Shown here in pieces: positions 10,561 through 21,525 of a stretch of DNA of 64,000 nucleotides (position 1 is its first letter; every line of letters starts with the position of its first letter). The notes under the pieces are model-generated. The model was given only the letters and a program-made list of their open reading frames with translations, had not been told where the DNA came from and made no database searches. The DNA comes from Hermatobates lingyangjiaoensis (lineage: Eukaryota > Arthropoda > Insecta > Hemiptera > Hermatobatidae), in NCBI GenBank assembly GCA_026182355.1, contig JAPFBL010000034.1:744001-808000 (forward strand). Reading direction: 5' to 3'. Both the position numbers and the translations under genes were made by a program.

Positions 10561-10765
10561 CAGATTAAATGGTGTGTTGATTCAATGCTACGATGAAATC
10601 AGCTGGCGATGAAATGGTACAGCGGAAAACTGCTAGTGATTAATTGCTACGGCGAAAAACTGCTGATGATTTATTGTTACAGCGGAAAACTGCTAGCAAT
10701 TAATTGCTACAGCAGCAAACTGGCAGTCGTAAATTGCTGGCGGTGAGTAAGTAGCTGGCGATGAA
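10560..10765. repeat. About 31-bp degenerate tandem repeat
   Basis: Recurring units of the form GCTACRGCGAAAAACTGCTAG plus TGATTAATT. Unit variants contain GCTGGCGATGAA and GCTGGCGGTGA. Non-coding. Confidence 0.7.
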
Positions 10766-11590
10766 TTTTCCGAACCGCTTACTTCATACCAAAAAGTCTA
10801 ATTTTTTAGTCAGAAAAAATCTATTGCAGCTCCAAAGCAAAAAGGAAATATCTGCTATTATTTGGCAAAAATAAAAATAAACTTTGTTGCTCAAAAAAAA
10901 AAATTAAAGTGAATTAATTTCCCTTTTAAATTTAAATCAATTAAATTGATGGATTCTATTTCATAGGATAAAAAATTACTTGTTATTTATTTTAGAAATC
11001 ATTTTTGCCATAAAAATGTCCTGCAGTCTAATACAATAACCAACCCTTGAGTAAGCTCAAATGGGAGCCTATTGGCAGACAATGTTTGTCTTTCTTTCGT
11101 TCTAAAATATTCTCTATAATACTGTTTCATCTTTCTTCTTCCCCTTCTTTTGTTTTTTTTGGGGGGGGGGGGGGACATTTAAGCTGATTAGTTTACTTTA
11201 TTTCTAATTATTAGTTTTTATTTTATTTTATTTATTTTATTAGTTTTTCATTTCATTTAACGAAATTTTATGTTGTTTCTATTATTTCAATAACAATAAT
11301 AATAAAGTGGTAGCAATACTCGAAATACCTGGAGTTCATACAATTGTTAGTTTCTATTCGCTACTTCAACTTATCTCAACTTCTCCTGATGAAAAAGGAT
11401 GGCAAAATATTGAATTTTGACATAATAATAAAATATTAAATTTGGGAATTATAATAATTCCCTGATTTCTTTTTCTGGAACTGGATATACATATTCAATC
11501 AAATATGAAACGTTTTACAGGGAGAACAGGTGAAATAACTGAGGAAGGAACACGTACAGCAAAGCACCGACACTCACTGTTTTTCAACAG
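10765..11590. other. AT-rich spacer with poly-T and poly-G
   Basis: Holds T(8)G(13) at about 11153-11174 and TTTTATTTTA runs at 11217-11255. No gene or element was recognised. Confidence 0.35.
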
Positions 11591-11635
11591 CTGTTGTCAT
11601 CAAGAATAGAAGCTACTTCCTAAGAGGTCAGTCAG

Positions 11636-11665
<30 letters not shown>

Positions 11666-11671
<6 letters not shown>

Positions 11672-11821
11672 GTACGATGGCAGCAGGTCTTCCCGTAAGT
11701 ATATGTTATTAAAATAAGCAGCAGCTTCTGCATTTACCAATTTCTTGTTGACACTCTCTAGTTTTCTTATCACTTTGCAGTAAGACTCTGGTAGCTTCCA
11801 CAGAAGGTTATCGAAAGACAT
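11666..11821 (-). CDS. PLE-like ORF, N-terminal fragment
   Basis: The minus-strand ATG (11821-11819) starts MSFDNLLWKLPES, followed by KVIRKLESVNKKLVNAE and YFNNIYLREDLLPSYTN. The pattern of a Lys-rich helix, an aromatic, about ten residues, then LLP is what I associate with the start of Penelope-like polyproteins upstream of the reverse transcriptase. It is truncated by the (TA)n tract, where the frame degenerates to IYIYIY. An upstream in-frame ATG exists at 11833. A hammerhead-like motif lies 108 bp 5' of the start. Family call is from memory of the fold pattern, not a search. Confidence 0.5.
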
Positions 11822-11928
11822 TAACACGCACAATAAACTTGAGGTGAACCACGAAAATACTTGAATAAACCACTTTTTGAAAAAACCGTTTTAATCACTG
11901 AAATAACCATATCTAAAAGAACAATACA

Positions 11929-11960
11929 TACAAGTTTCGGCTGTCATTCGCCATCCTCAG
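11929..11960 (-). ncRNA. Hammerhead ribozyme-like motif 5' of the PLE ORF
   Basis: Minus strand: CUGAGGA, U, helix II GGC/GCC, GAA, helix III ACUUGU (outer A-U and C-G pairs, UU loop or mismatch), H17 = A. It lies between the loop and the PLE-like ORF start. Confidence 0.55.
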
Positions 11961-12352
11961 GTACAAACTAAAATTAATTAAGGCTAATGCACTGAAGTTA
12001 AAATAAAATAAGTGTCTACACAAATACTGTGTGTATTTGTAAAAACACCTGTACTTTAGGAAGTAAAGCTAAGGTAAGAGTGAGGGGAGGGGGTGGTATG
12101 CATAGTGACAGGGTCGGCCAAAACTACCTGTGGTCCATTCACCTCCTCGCTCCCTTACAAGTTTGAAACTATTATCAAAATTCTTAAAACTAGGCACAGA
12201 GTTGAAATCGTTACTTTGGACATTTAGGCTAGGGTTATAATCTTCAATATATAGAGCCTCAAATATATGTAACCTGCTAGGCTCGTGGTTTTTTTAAAAA
12301 GTGGTTTATTCAAGTGTTTTCGTGGTTCACCTAAAGTTTATTGTGCGTGTTA

Positions 12353-12475
12353 ATGTCTTTCGCTAACCTTCTTTGGAAGCTACCAGAGTCTCACCGCAAA
12401 GTGATAAGAAAACTAGAGAGTGTCAACAAGAAATTGGTCAATGCAGAAGCTGCTGCTTATTTTAATAATATATAT
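12353..12475 (+). CDS. PLE-like ORF, N-terminal fragment (second arm)
   Basis: The plus-strand ATG at 12353 gives MSFANLLWKLPESHRKV, then KLESVNKKLVNAEA and YFNNIY. It is the inverted partner of 11666-11821, with three amino-acid differences in the first 15 residues. The frame is kept in both arms and stops at a (TA)n tract. Confidence 0.5.
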
Positions 12476-12559
12476 ATACCATGACAAACGAAAAAGGTGG
12501 CCGGTATGTTTCTTTGTCTACATTGGACTTGATTTGTCTGTTTCGGATCTTATTTCAAC

Positions 12560-12925
12560 GAAAATGTATATATATATATATATATGAAAGGTCCGTGTGG
12601 ACAATAAACACTTTAACACATAGAAAAGAACATAGAAAGACACTAACTAACTGCTGAGTAGCAGTTTGCTTCTCAACGCGAGTACTTCGCACTTCTTCCC
12701 GATGACGACGGATGTCGAAATATCGAACTGAGTTCTGTAGTGTCTTTCTGTGTTCTTTTCTATGTGTTAAAGTGTATATATATATAGTTAATACATTAAA
12801 GAGAAAAAACAAATAAAGATACACACAAAAGACTCACAACGATATTTCGACAGTCGTCGTCATCGGGTAGAAGTAGTCCCTTTGAGTAGCTGAAGCTAAC
12901 TCTCTCTCTCTCTATATATATATAT
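12560..12925. mobile_element. CCGAUGA-variant PLE fragments, two units
   Basis: The first unit (12590-12780) is a foldback with arms CACTTTAACACATAGAAAAG and complement, with a core at 12699-12724 on plus: CCGAUGA, C, GAC-GGAU-GUC, GAA, AUAU, H17 = C. Helix I is GAA/UUC. The second unit (12785-12920, minus) has a core at 12841-12866 with the same CCGAUGA. (TA)n tracts separate the units. Confidence 0.65.
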
Positions 12926-13445
12926 ATAAAGGCTCATCAACCATGCAGACCTAAAACTAAACCAAATAGTGCATTCAAAAAAACTTATGCCGAAATAAGA
13001 AAAGAATAATGGAATTATTTGCTTAAAAGATTGAACATGTATACACTGTGAGCGGAAGGAAATGTCTGTAAAATTACTTCTCTGACTTAAAGTGGGCTAT
13101 CAACTCGTAGATTAAAGTCACCAAAAGGTGATGGATTGTTGTTTGCTTTTCTGATAGCGTAAATAAGAAACTGATATATCGAGGACACTTTGTGTAAACC
13201 CTCTGACGTAGAACCACTTGAACTTTGATTAGGATTTAAAAATATTCTTCTAGATTAATATGAGGAACATGTGTGATCATACTAAGATACTCTAGCTAAA
13301 AAGAAAAGATAATGCTTACACCGTATGCTCTGAGGATGACGTCCGTATCACTTACTATGGTAAGAAGAATCACTATTGAATTCACCACAGAATTACCAGT
13401 CATAAAAACTAACTTCAGAGTAGGAGAATAAATTCATATCATTCA
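12925..13445. other. Spacer
   Basis: Moderately AT-rich sequence left of the hAT target site. No ORF or repeat was recognised. Confidence 0.35.
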
Positions 13446-13642
13446 TTCTAGAGCAGTGTTTCCCAACCTTTCTTAGGCCATGCCCCACTTTTTTAATTTT
13501 TAAAATCACTATGTCCTCGCATGCAAAATTTAAATGTAAAAAATTTGATTTCTCTATGTTGTGATATGTCCTGTGAGTTTAGAAGAAATTACTGCGAAAT
13601 TATTATCAAAACAAAGAAATAATTCAAACATATAAAAAAAAA

Positions 13643-15292
13643 ATCTGGAGTGGCCTACACTCTACTTTACTATAAGTAACTTAATGTCAAATTTCTTGAG
13701 TATATAAAATATAACGTCTCATTTAAGCATAACGTAAACATCTAAATGGGATATAATTATTAGCCTTTCATTCCTGAGGTAGTACAGATAGTGATTGAAG
13801 GACATATCAATTTATAAGCTTATTTTTGTACATCACAAATAATTTATTATTTGCAAATAATTTCATTAGTAAACTACAGCAGTAATAACATTTTTGAAAA
13901 ACCAAAGTGAACATTTCTTGAAACGATTTATTCTCCTAGAAGAGAATGGCTTTCGTTCAGCCAGTGGATTTCTTACATCGTTTACTTGACATCCTTCTAC
14001 ATTGAATATTAAAGTAAAATTTTAAAATTTAAAACAGGAAAGTACCCTTTTTTTCTCTGAAAAACATCTTTAACAGTGAAGAAAATGTTATTTTAAGGTG
14101 CTTTGTTAATTAAAGATGTACGATAATTACATTTATTAATCTCTAAACGAAAGATTCCAATTATGAATTATCATTTACATTTTTGGTCTTTTATAGAATT
14201 ATTATACTGGGAATTTTAATCTTTAAAATAATAATAATAATAATAAGCTTTTTAGTATTTAAATAAATAACATATATACGAATTTTTTTTTACTGAGTGT
14301 TTTATCATTTACCTGCACAATATTATTCCTCGTACATCTCTTATAAGTCAATAATATATTTTCATTTTTCCATTAGAAACATCAATTTTATCTCAGTGGA
14401 TTCGCTCAAAAAATTTCTAAGTCAATGTAAACAATGTAAAAAAATACAAAAAATTCGACAAGTATAGCAGGTGATCTCTTAGTCTAGGATAAACAAAGAG
14501 TTTTTATATCGTTATTGCTCTTTCCCGTCATTGAAACTTCATGATTTTTTTTTTTATGAATTGCTAATTCTTTGTTCCATTTTTGGTCAAATTTTCATTA
14601 TTTTTTAACGAGCCGTTTAGCGTCAAAAAAACATTTTCTGAAAACACAAATCGTACTGTAACGCCCCTTTAGCGAATGTAATTTTAGAAAATAATATCTC
14701 TTTCTCATTCTCCATATAATGTTCTATTTATAGGCATAGTTTCATATTTGTCCGTCAAACAGTATGGCTTGTATCGCTCTCAACAAGGTTTGAGATTGAA
14801 TTATAAGTCAAAATTTTTACATTTTATTGAACAAAAATATTTCCTGTTGTTTGAAAATTCTGAATATATTTTTCGTTTGTTCCATTTGTAACCTCAAAGA
14901 AAATATGAAAATTTCAAAACTCTAGGGTTATCAGAGATATTATATATTTATATTTAAGAGAAATAAATGTTTTAAAAAAAACTGTTTTTGGTAAAAAAAG
15001 TGACTTTCCCATCATGCATAATTCTTCCCAAACAATAGGGATCTGCGTCTTTATGAGGCCCATTTTTGTGTAAAATATCAACTTGATCCATCAAAGATTC
15101 TGGACCGTAGCGTGGTAACAAGCAATGCTAACACACGCACCCACCCACGCACCCACCCACCCACACACACACAGACATTATCGTAAAAACGTCATAAAAC
15201 GACTTCTGGGACCTCAAAACATGTAATTCCGTCAAAATCTCGAGATCGAATTTTTTCACGATCACTATACTTTACTTATAGTAAAGTAAAAA
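13643..15292 (+). mobile_element. Family B element, long copy nested in hAT
   Basis: It starts TCTGGAGTGGCCTACACTC with ACTTTACTATAAGTAA and ends CACGATCACTATACTTTACT TATAGTAAAGT. The 60306-61570 copy matches along most of its length, for example AACGAGCCGTTTAGCG, CAGTATGGCTTGTATCGCTC and GATCCATCAAAGATTCTGGA. It has a (CCCA/CA)n run at 15130-15170 and no conserved ORF. Confidence 0.7.
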
Positions 15293-15501
15293 CTGTAATT
15301 CGAAAAAAAAACTAGTAAAACAAAACTTTCAAAATTAATTGAATATGATCCTTGCGCTTTATGCTTAGTAGTCAGAGATTTTATATTCGGTTCCAGCTTT
15401 GTAAGCTTCAATCTCAAATCTCCACGTTGCATTATGTCCAGACGATTTCTTTTCTTAATTAGTATTCATTAACAGCACTAAAGTCACATTCAATTATATT
15501 A

Positions 15502-15631
15502 GAAATAGGTAAAACCGTCATACCTCGTAAGATGATCCTGGAGTTGGAGCGCTTTCGGACGTTGTCCATCTTAGATCACAACAAACCTACTCCAGGATCA
15601 TCTTACGAGGTATGACGGTTTTACCTATTTC
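15502..15631. repeat. Foldback element nested in hAT
   Basis: A 130-bp near-palindrome with arms of more than 40 bp (GAAATAGGTAAAACCGTCAT... and complement) and a roughly 45-bp centre. It sits in the hAT sequence left of the transposase fragment. No hammerhead core was found. Probably a small MITE. Confidence 0.75.
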
Positions 15632-15660
15632 TGATATAAATCTTACTAACCTCAGTGGTA

Positions 15661-15981
15661 TTAACAATATGCATGTATTTCATATTCAATTAGATATGAG
15701 GATGGAAACGGTAGTAGAAGTTTCCTTACACGTTTAGTAGTATTTGAATATTTGGCCTCGGTTTCATCACAAAGCCATGCCATCGCTCCTTTTATATTAA
15801 ATAAAGCCTTAACTGACTCGTCATTTTGCAATATCGAGAGTTCTTCTTGATATTGCACATTATTTATATCAGCCAAATCCGCTAATACATGCTGCATCAT
15901 CCATGTTGGAAAATCAATTTCATTTAAAATCAGAAAATCTTTCTTATTTTCTAATTTACAAATTTCCCCCGTTGGGGACAA
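15661..15981 (-). pseudogene. hAT transposase, C-terminal fragment
   Basis: A 106-codon minus frame with the hAT dimerisation-domain hallmark near its end: LLPFPSSYLIEYEIHAY, cf. the usual FP-S-YL-E--FS. Upstream it has DFPTWMMQHVLADLADINN and KALFNIKGAMAWLCD, the helical segment of ZBED5/Charlie-like transposases. Catalytic N-terminal parts are absent. The C-terminus lies 21 bp from the end of the frame-bearing region and close to the terminal repeat, as expected for hAT. Confidence 0.85.
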
Positions 15982-16009
15982 CGAACACGTTGGGAAACAC
16001 TGTTCTAGA

Positions 16010-16700
16010 GTATATGATGTTCATATGACTATTCCTAAGCAGAAGGTGTTTTCAAGATTTCTTCTAAACTATATTATCTTCATTGGGAGCACTTCATATG
16101 ATTTAATCTTACATGGAATGATTTTCATGAGAATTTTTTTCTGGAAAGGAGATGAAGAGTCTTTACGAGAAGACAGCTTAAAATTTCTCAAATAAAAAAA
16201 ATTGTGTACGTTTAATTTACATTTTTACTTATTACCAAAAAGAACATTTAAAAATAAATATTTGAATATGGTCTACACTGTTCTATTCCCTTTTGTATTA
16301 TATTAATACATTAATTTTTTCTTTATAAAATATTTAACGTATATTATGTAAATATATAACCAAAGGTGTTGCAGGCGAAATCATAGCGTACAAGAAGTGC
16401 ATTTCACTGGATATCTGTTTCAATGTTTGTCGCAATTTAATTTAATGTTCCGAGAATCCAAAACGACAAAAGTAAATGATTAACTTATCTAAATATGAAG
16501 CCTAATACATGGTACATTATTATAAAAGGAAAAACATGGCTTGAGAATATATGTCAGGGTTGTTATGACTTGTGTGAGTAAAGAAGGTTGTTTGCAAAGT
16601 GCACAATAACAAAAACCGTTAGGGATGAGAAGATGAAAGGGCAAGTAGGTGGCCTGAACAGAGAGTATTGTGTTGAAGAATCTGGGGTCATCAGCCCCGA
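16010..16700. other. AT-rich spacer
   Basis: No gene or element was recognised between the hAT target site and the satellite. Confidence 0.35.
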
Positions 16701-16716
16701 GCGAGCAAGTCCCGCG

Positions 16717-17295
16717 GTCACTCGACACATGTCACTTGATCAGCCCTCGCACGTCCTCCCTACCACTCCTATATACACTTAGTCTTGTTCTGTCAAACCT
16801 GCCGGCCAGTCTTAACACGTCACGTCATTAGCTCTCCCACGTCCTACCTGCCACTCCACTGTGTACTTCAGTCCTTTTTCTATGTAGACAACACCTTCTG
16901 CTGCTCATATTCCGCCATCACTCGACACATATCACTTGATCAGCCCTCGCACGTCCTCCCTACCACTCCTACATACACTTAGTCTTGTTCTGCCAAACCT
17001 GCCGGCCAGTCTTAACACGTCACGTCATTAGCTCTCCCACGTCCTACCTGCCACTCCACTGTGTACTTCAGTCCTTTTTCTATGTAGACAACACATTCTG
17101 CTGCTCATATTCCGCCATCACTCGACACATATCACTTGATCAGCCCTCGCACGTCCTCCCTACCACTCCTACATACACTTAGTCTTGTTCTGTCAAACCT
17201 ATCGGCCAGTCTTAACACGTCACGTCATTATCTCTCCCACGTCCTCTTGCACTTCCTCCCTAAAACTACAATATACAGTTAGCCGTGTCCTGAGC
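16717..17295. repeat. 200-bp satellite, about 2.9 units
   Basis: Units at 16717, 16917 and 17117 are almost identical (CACTTGATCAGCCCTCGCAC, GCCGGCCAGTCTTAACACG, TTCTATGTAGACAACAC). The third is truncated. The period is exactly 200 bp, seen as identical 65-codon frames 200 bp apart. Those frames are repeat by-products. Confidence 0.9.
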
Positions 17296-17309
17296 TATCA
17301 TTAATATCA

Positions 17310-17835
17310 CGCGGTCACTCGAGACATGTCACTTGATTAGCCTTACACTCCCTCCCTTCACTTCTGCATACAGCCAGCTTTGTTCTACCAGTCATTCAAT
17401 TCTAATTCTCCTATCTAGCGGTCACTTGACACGTGTTACTTGATTAGCCTTGCATTTCCTCCCTATCAGTTTTGCATACAGTTCAGCCAAGTCATTAACA
17501 TCACGCAGGTCCCTCGACACGTGTTACATTATTATCTTTGTATCTTACCTACTACTTCTACAACAGTTAGCCATGTTCTACCCAGTCATTAATATCACGC
17601 GGTCACTCGACACGTGTTACTTGATTAACCTTGCATTTCCTCCTTACTATTTCTACATACAGTTCACCGTGTTCTACCCAGTCATTAATATCATGCGGTC
17701 ACTTGACACGTGTTACTTGTTTGGTCTCGTATCCTTCCTACTACTTCTACAACAGTTAGGCGTGTTCTGCCCAATCATTAATATCGCTTGGTCAATCGAC
17801 ACGTGTTACTTGTTTAGCCTTGTATGCTACCTACT
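17310..17835. repeat. About 95-bp satellite units with CACGTG boxes
   Basis: Six diverged units related to the 200-bp satellite, each with GGTCACTCGACACGTGTTAC or a variant and CCCAGTCATTAATATC. Spacing is 88-107 bp. The E-box CACGTG is kept in five units. The 135-codon frame across it is a repeat artefact. Confidence 0.85.
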
Positions 17836-17879
17836 AGTAGTAATTAGTTACATATAAGAAATTACAATAGACATTTTGA

Positions 17880-19195
17880 CAATAGGTAAGTAAGAGAACT
17901 TAAAGCAGTTTTTGAATATAACATAATTGTAATAAAACATGTTAAACAAATTGACTATGATATGGGGCTTATATTTTAATCATTATGTTTGAAAAATCCA
18001 ACCGTCGGCTCGCTATATTATTAGTTATGCTATCCTTATATGCGCATAAAAACTTAACATGGAACACTAAAAATGCTATATTTCCTCGTGGGACCCTGGG
18101 GGGTCCATGTGGACCGCGTTGGGTACCACTGGGCTATACCATCCAATTAGCTCAGCTTTTCTTAAAAACCTTATTTGTTAAACGTTGTAATTTTACTAGA
18201 AATCAATATTTATAGTGAAAACTATAAATGCTAAACAAAGGAGATTCCCAAGTTATTTAGAGTTGATGATTACTGCAAGCTTAACAATTGTAGATCAAAA
18301 AATAATATTAAATTTGAATGGCAATTATATAACTCGAACCCAACTAGCAGGTCAATGGAGAAATGTGAAACTGTCATCCAATTTGAATTGAAGATGAACA
18401 TCTCCGGTAGATGAAAGGGCCTTGGCAACTCTCGAGGGGTGAGGAATAGCAAGTAACGTGAATTAACAAGGTTTGGGCTAGCTGCCACCCTGCCCGCCCA
18501 ATGTCACGGGGGCTTTACCACCCTAATTTGGAACTCACTGTCTTCAACGCCTTTCTTAGCAATTCGATATTACAGCAACCAATCAATTAGGCAATCACTT
18601 ATTACATATTCTTCCAGAAAAATAAATCTATTTTGTTCTAAACACAATTTTACAATAAGTACACCCATTAAAAACACATTACAACAATACGGTAATGAAA
18701 ACGTAATTATCTTGTCCAAAGCGCATACGTAATCACGTATACATAATATGTTAAAATGTACGCCTCCCATTAGTAAATTAGTAATTTAAATTAGTAAATT
18801 AGTATTCATTTAATACCGTTAAATATGTCGTTCTCTCTACGAATCAAAATAACTAATACAAACAGAGCACAGCTAAAGTTTTTCTAAAAAAAATTAATGA
18901 ATCCGTATAAACTGATTTGGACGAAAAATTTTAAAATCATAAAGAAATTTAACAATTAAGAACAGTTGGGGATTATTTTAAGGTAAGTTTTACTTTTAGA
19001 GCTATATTACCTCTTCTACAACATTTTCGGGTTAATTTAAAAAAATTAAAGTTTAATTTAAAATAATCCAAGAGTCATTAATAATAATCCAAGCTTAAAT
19101 TAAATTAGTTTAATTTAATCCAAGCTTAATTAGTTTAATTTAATATTGTTCAAATTTTAAATATTTATATTTAAATATATATTTATTTATATATT
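17880..19195. other. Spacer with a hAT end remnant and GC-richer patch
   Basis: At 18085-18135, GGACCGCGTTGGGTACCACTG looks like a lone hAT 3' end. No matching left end was found. Bases 18420-18540 are GC-richer (GGCTAGCTGCCACCCTGCCC) and may be a LINE or SINE fragment. The rest is AT-rich with TTTAATTTAAT-type repeats at 19050-19180. Confidence 0.35.
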
Positions 19196-19370
19196 CACTT
19201 AAAATTCGAAAAAACGATCCAAACTGGACGCAAATCAGTTCATAGACGAAGAAAAGCAACACACAGAGAAAGAGACACACTTACAAACTCAAATTTTCGG
19301 GTGTTCCGTCTTCAGGAGAAAAGAGAGAATGGGCGACCAAGCACGCCGGAAACACAACGGCAGGAATATA
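19195..19370 (-). mobile_element. Penelope-like terminal fragment, AAUU family
   Basis: A solo minus arm bounded by (TA)n on both sides. Family text includes CGATCCAAACTGGACGCAA and CCAAGCACGCCGGAAACACA. Confidence 0.7.
19291..19315 (-). ncRNA. Hammerhead ribozyme-like motif (AAUU family)
   Basis: Minus: CUGAAGA, C, GG-AACAC-CC, GAA, AAUU, H17 = U. Helix I GAG/CUC is intact. Confidence 0.7.
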
Positions 19371-19404
19371 TATATATATATATATATATATTTATTTATT
19401 TATA

Positions 19405-19725
19405 TATATATAGTTAACACATGAAAGAGAAAAAACAAATAAAGATACACACAAAAAACTCACAACGATATTTCGACAGTCGTCGTCATCGGGTAGAAGT
19501 AGTCCCTTTGAGTAGCTGAAGCTAACTGAGTGGTAGGCCGAATGCAAACGAACACGCACGCACTCTGCCGGCCGCCCTAGGTAAGCTACTAACTACAGAG
19601 AGTACTCAAAGGGACTACTTCTACCCGATGACGACGACTGTCGAAATATCGTTGTGAGTCTTTTGTGTGTATCTTTATTTGTTTTTTCTCTTTCATGTGT
19701 TAACTAGTAGTCCTGTTGGACCATT
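19405..19725. mobile_element. CCGAUGA-variant PLE foldback
   Basis: Inverted arms start at AACACATGAAAGAGAAAAAA and its complement. The hammerhead-like cores are at 19467-19492 (minus) and 19625-19650 (plus). Both read CCGAUGA, C, GAC-GACU-GUC, GAA, AUAU, H17 = C, with helix I GUUG/CUAC (one U-U mismatch). The centre holds GCCGGCCGCCCTAGGTAAGC. Confidence 0.75.
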
Positions 19726-20250
19726 TCAAGTTTTGATTTATATATATATAATTAAATATATATTTAAAACAGTATGTCAACTTCAAAATACATATATACT
19801 ACACTGAAGTTTAAATTAAACTTAGATTATTTTCAATTAACCCGAAAAGGTAATAGTAGCCCATAAACTTGAACTTTTATCAAAAACATACTAATGTTTG
19901 TTTTATATCTAACATTTCATAGATAGTAGTCTTGGGGAAAAAATGATTCTACATTCATAAAATGTACTTTTCTAAGATAGGATTTTTATCACAAAACTAT
20001 AAGAGATTGTTTCATGTCGGTTTCTGATTAAATTATTGTCATGGTCCCCTACATTTTTCATAAGGGAGGAGATGAAATTTTTTTGCGAATTGAATAATAC
20101 TTCCTTAAGTATAAACCCAATGAGCTTAAAATATCTCGAGCGATATTTAGCAGAAATTTGTAAATGTTTAGTGTGAACAATGGATTATATTTTTTGTCTA
20201 TATTAACACAATTGATTCGTTAAATGGATTGTAGCTTTAATTTTTTTTGT
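19725..20250. other. AT-rich spacer
   Basis: Nothing recognisable beyond short (TA)n and TATTTAAA runs. Confidence 0.35.
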
Positions 20251-20320
20251 TTTATTTTTAAATTCTTTATTGAAACATGCTCCACACAAGGTATTACGTG
20301 TGTAGCTTAAAGTAAAAGCT
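20250..20320 (-). mobile_element. LINE/SINE 3' tail
   Basis: Minus: GTGTGGAGCATGTTTCAATAAAGAATTTAAAAA. It has an AATAAA signal near an A-rich end. The GTGTGG...GGAGCATG text recurs at 23190-23225, so both are tails of one family. Confidence 0.45.
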
Positions 20321-20449
20321 TTTGCTAGATACATCTACATCAGTGTATTTACAAGATACCGAAATCGACTACATCTTTAATATTCCGAATTTAAAGGGTT
20401 ACATTTCTGTAACTGTATTTATGACAAAATTCTGCTATATGGATAAGAG

Positions 20450-20947
20450 GCATAGGTGGGCAATTATTTTGACTCGCGGGCCACATGAACTTTAAAATTT
20501 GACAGGTGGGCCACATAATTTAAAAATTGGACAGGTGGGCCATGTCAGCGCAAGATACAATATAAAAAATAGCATTAGTTAACAATACGTATTAAACAAA
20601 AACAAAAAAAAAGTCATTGAGTATAAACATACTCTTTTAATGAGAACAGTGTTGTTGATCACAAATTTTAAATATAGCATTGAAGTCTGGGGCAATTCTC
20701 AGAACAGATCTGAGATATTCATCACCCATCTGGGATCTTTAGGTTTTTTGTTAGTATTTATCACACTTAAATAATCTGACCAGCAAAAGAAGAACGAAAG
20801 CTCAAAGTGTTGTTCTGCACCACCTGATGTTGAAATGCACTCATTGCGAGTCAAAATAATAATACAATCATTTACATCAAACCTAAATCATGTACCAATC
20901 TTCGGTGGGCCGGAAGTAGCCCGCGGGCCATAGTTTGTCCACCCCTG
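20450..20947. mobile_element. hAT (Charlie-like) MITE
   Basis: The left end GGTGGGCAA... CGCGGGCCACATG and the right end GCCCGCGGGCCATAGTTTGT CCACCCCTG are inverted relatives of the common hAT terminus CAGGGGTGGGCAAAC. The internal direct repeat AATTTGACAGGTGGGCCAC occurs near the left end. No transposase. Flanking 8-mers match at only 6 of 8 positions. Confidence 0.75.
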
Positions 20948-20949
20948 GA

Positions 20950-21525
20950 TTAGACTTAAAATTCCCAATTTAAAATGATTCATTGAATGTATATAGTGTA
21001 GAAATTTGTTTAAAAGCATTGTATGACTAAAGTAACACATTTATTTGTCGTTAGTTTTATTTGATCACTGGCCAAGTAAATTAAATAGAAACTTATAACC
21101 CCTCACCCGGTATATTCAAAATAAACCCATACGATAATAAGTACAAATATTCATACTAGAATTATTTTAGAGAAAATAAAGAATCCTTTCCCCAAAAATT
21201 GTGATAAATATTCCAATTGTCCTAAAAATATTCCATTGGTCAGGTTTTTAAATAAATTATGATAAAAATTAATTAAATGGAATATAACGGTATGTGTATT
21301 ACAGTTATATAATCTTATTTGTTAAAATTATTCTATTCATACATTCTAATATTTTTTAAATATCATTGTGATTCATCAAAACCAAAATTACATTTTTCAG
21401 AACATCCAATGATGTCAAAATTTCCTCAAATCATCATTTAAAATTAATTATAATTAGTCGATTGACATCATTTGCGACCCTGAGGGAAGTGAAGCAGCCT
21501 ACTAATTACAAAGGTACTGGAGTAA
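20950..21525. other. AT-rich spacer
   Basis: No gene or family was recognised. Confidence 0.35.

Larger units (their letters stand above)
11590..12480. mobile_element. Penelope-like element, inverted 5' ends with ORF start
   Basis: Arms of about 180-250 bp (11666-11880 and 12290-12475) are inverted copies, each containing the ORF start. The loop (11930-12290) carries a hammerhead-like motif and unique non-coding text. Both arms stop at (TA)n tracts (11638-11666; about 12466-12478). It looks like two 5'-end fragments of one PLE joined head to head. Confidence 0.65.
13454..16002 (-). mobile_element. hAT transposon remnant with nested insertions
   Basis: It begins CAGTGTTTCCCAACC and ends GTTGGGAAACACTG, typical hAT ends. 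An exact 8-bp target duplication TTCTAGAG flanks it (13446-13453 and 16003-16010). A transposase C-terminus lies at 15661-15981 (minus). A family B element (13643-15292) and a 130-bp foldback (15502-15631) are inserted inside, which accounts for most of the length. Confidence 0.9.

Noticed and set aside
15502..15631. Hammerhead motif in the foldback nested in the hAT
   Set aside because: Its arms lack CUGANGA and GAA in the right order.
16785..17182. Two identical 65-codon plus ORFs
   Set aside because: They are 200 bp apart because they lie in consecutive satellite units; the repeat, not selection on a protein, explains them.
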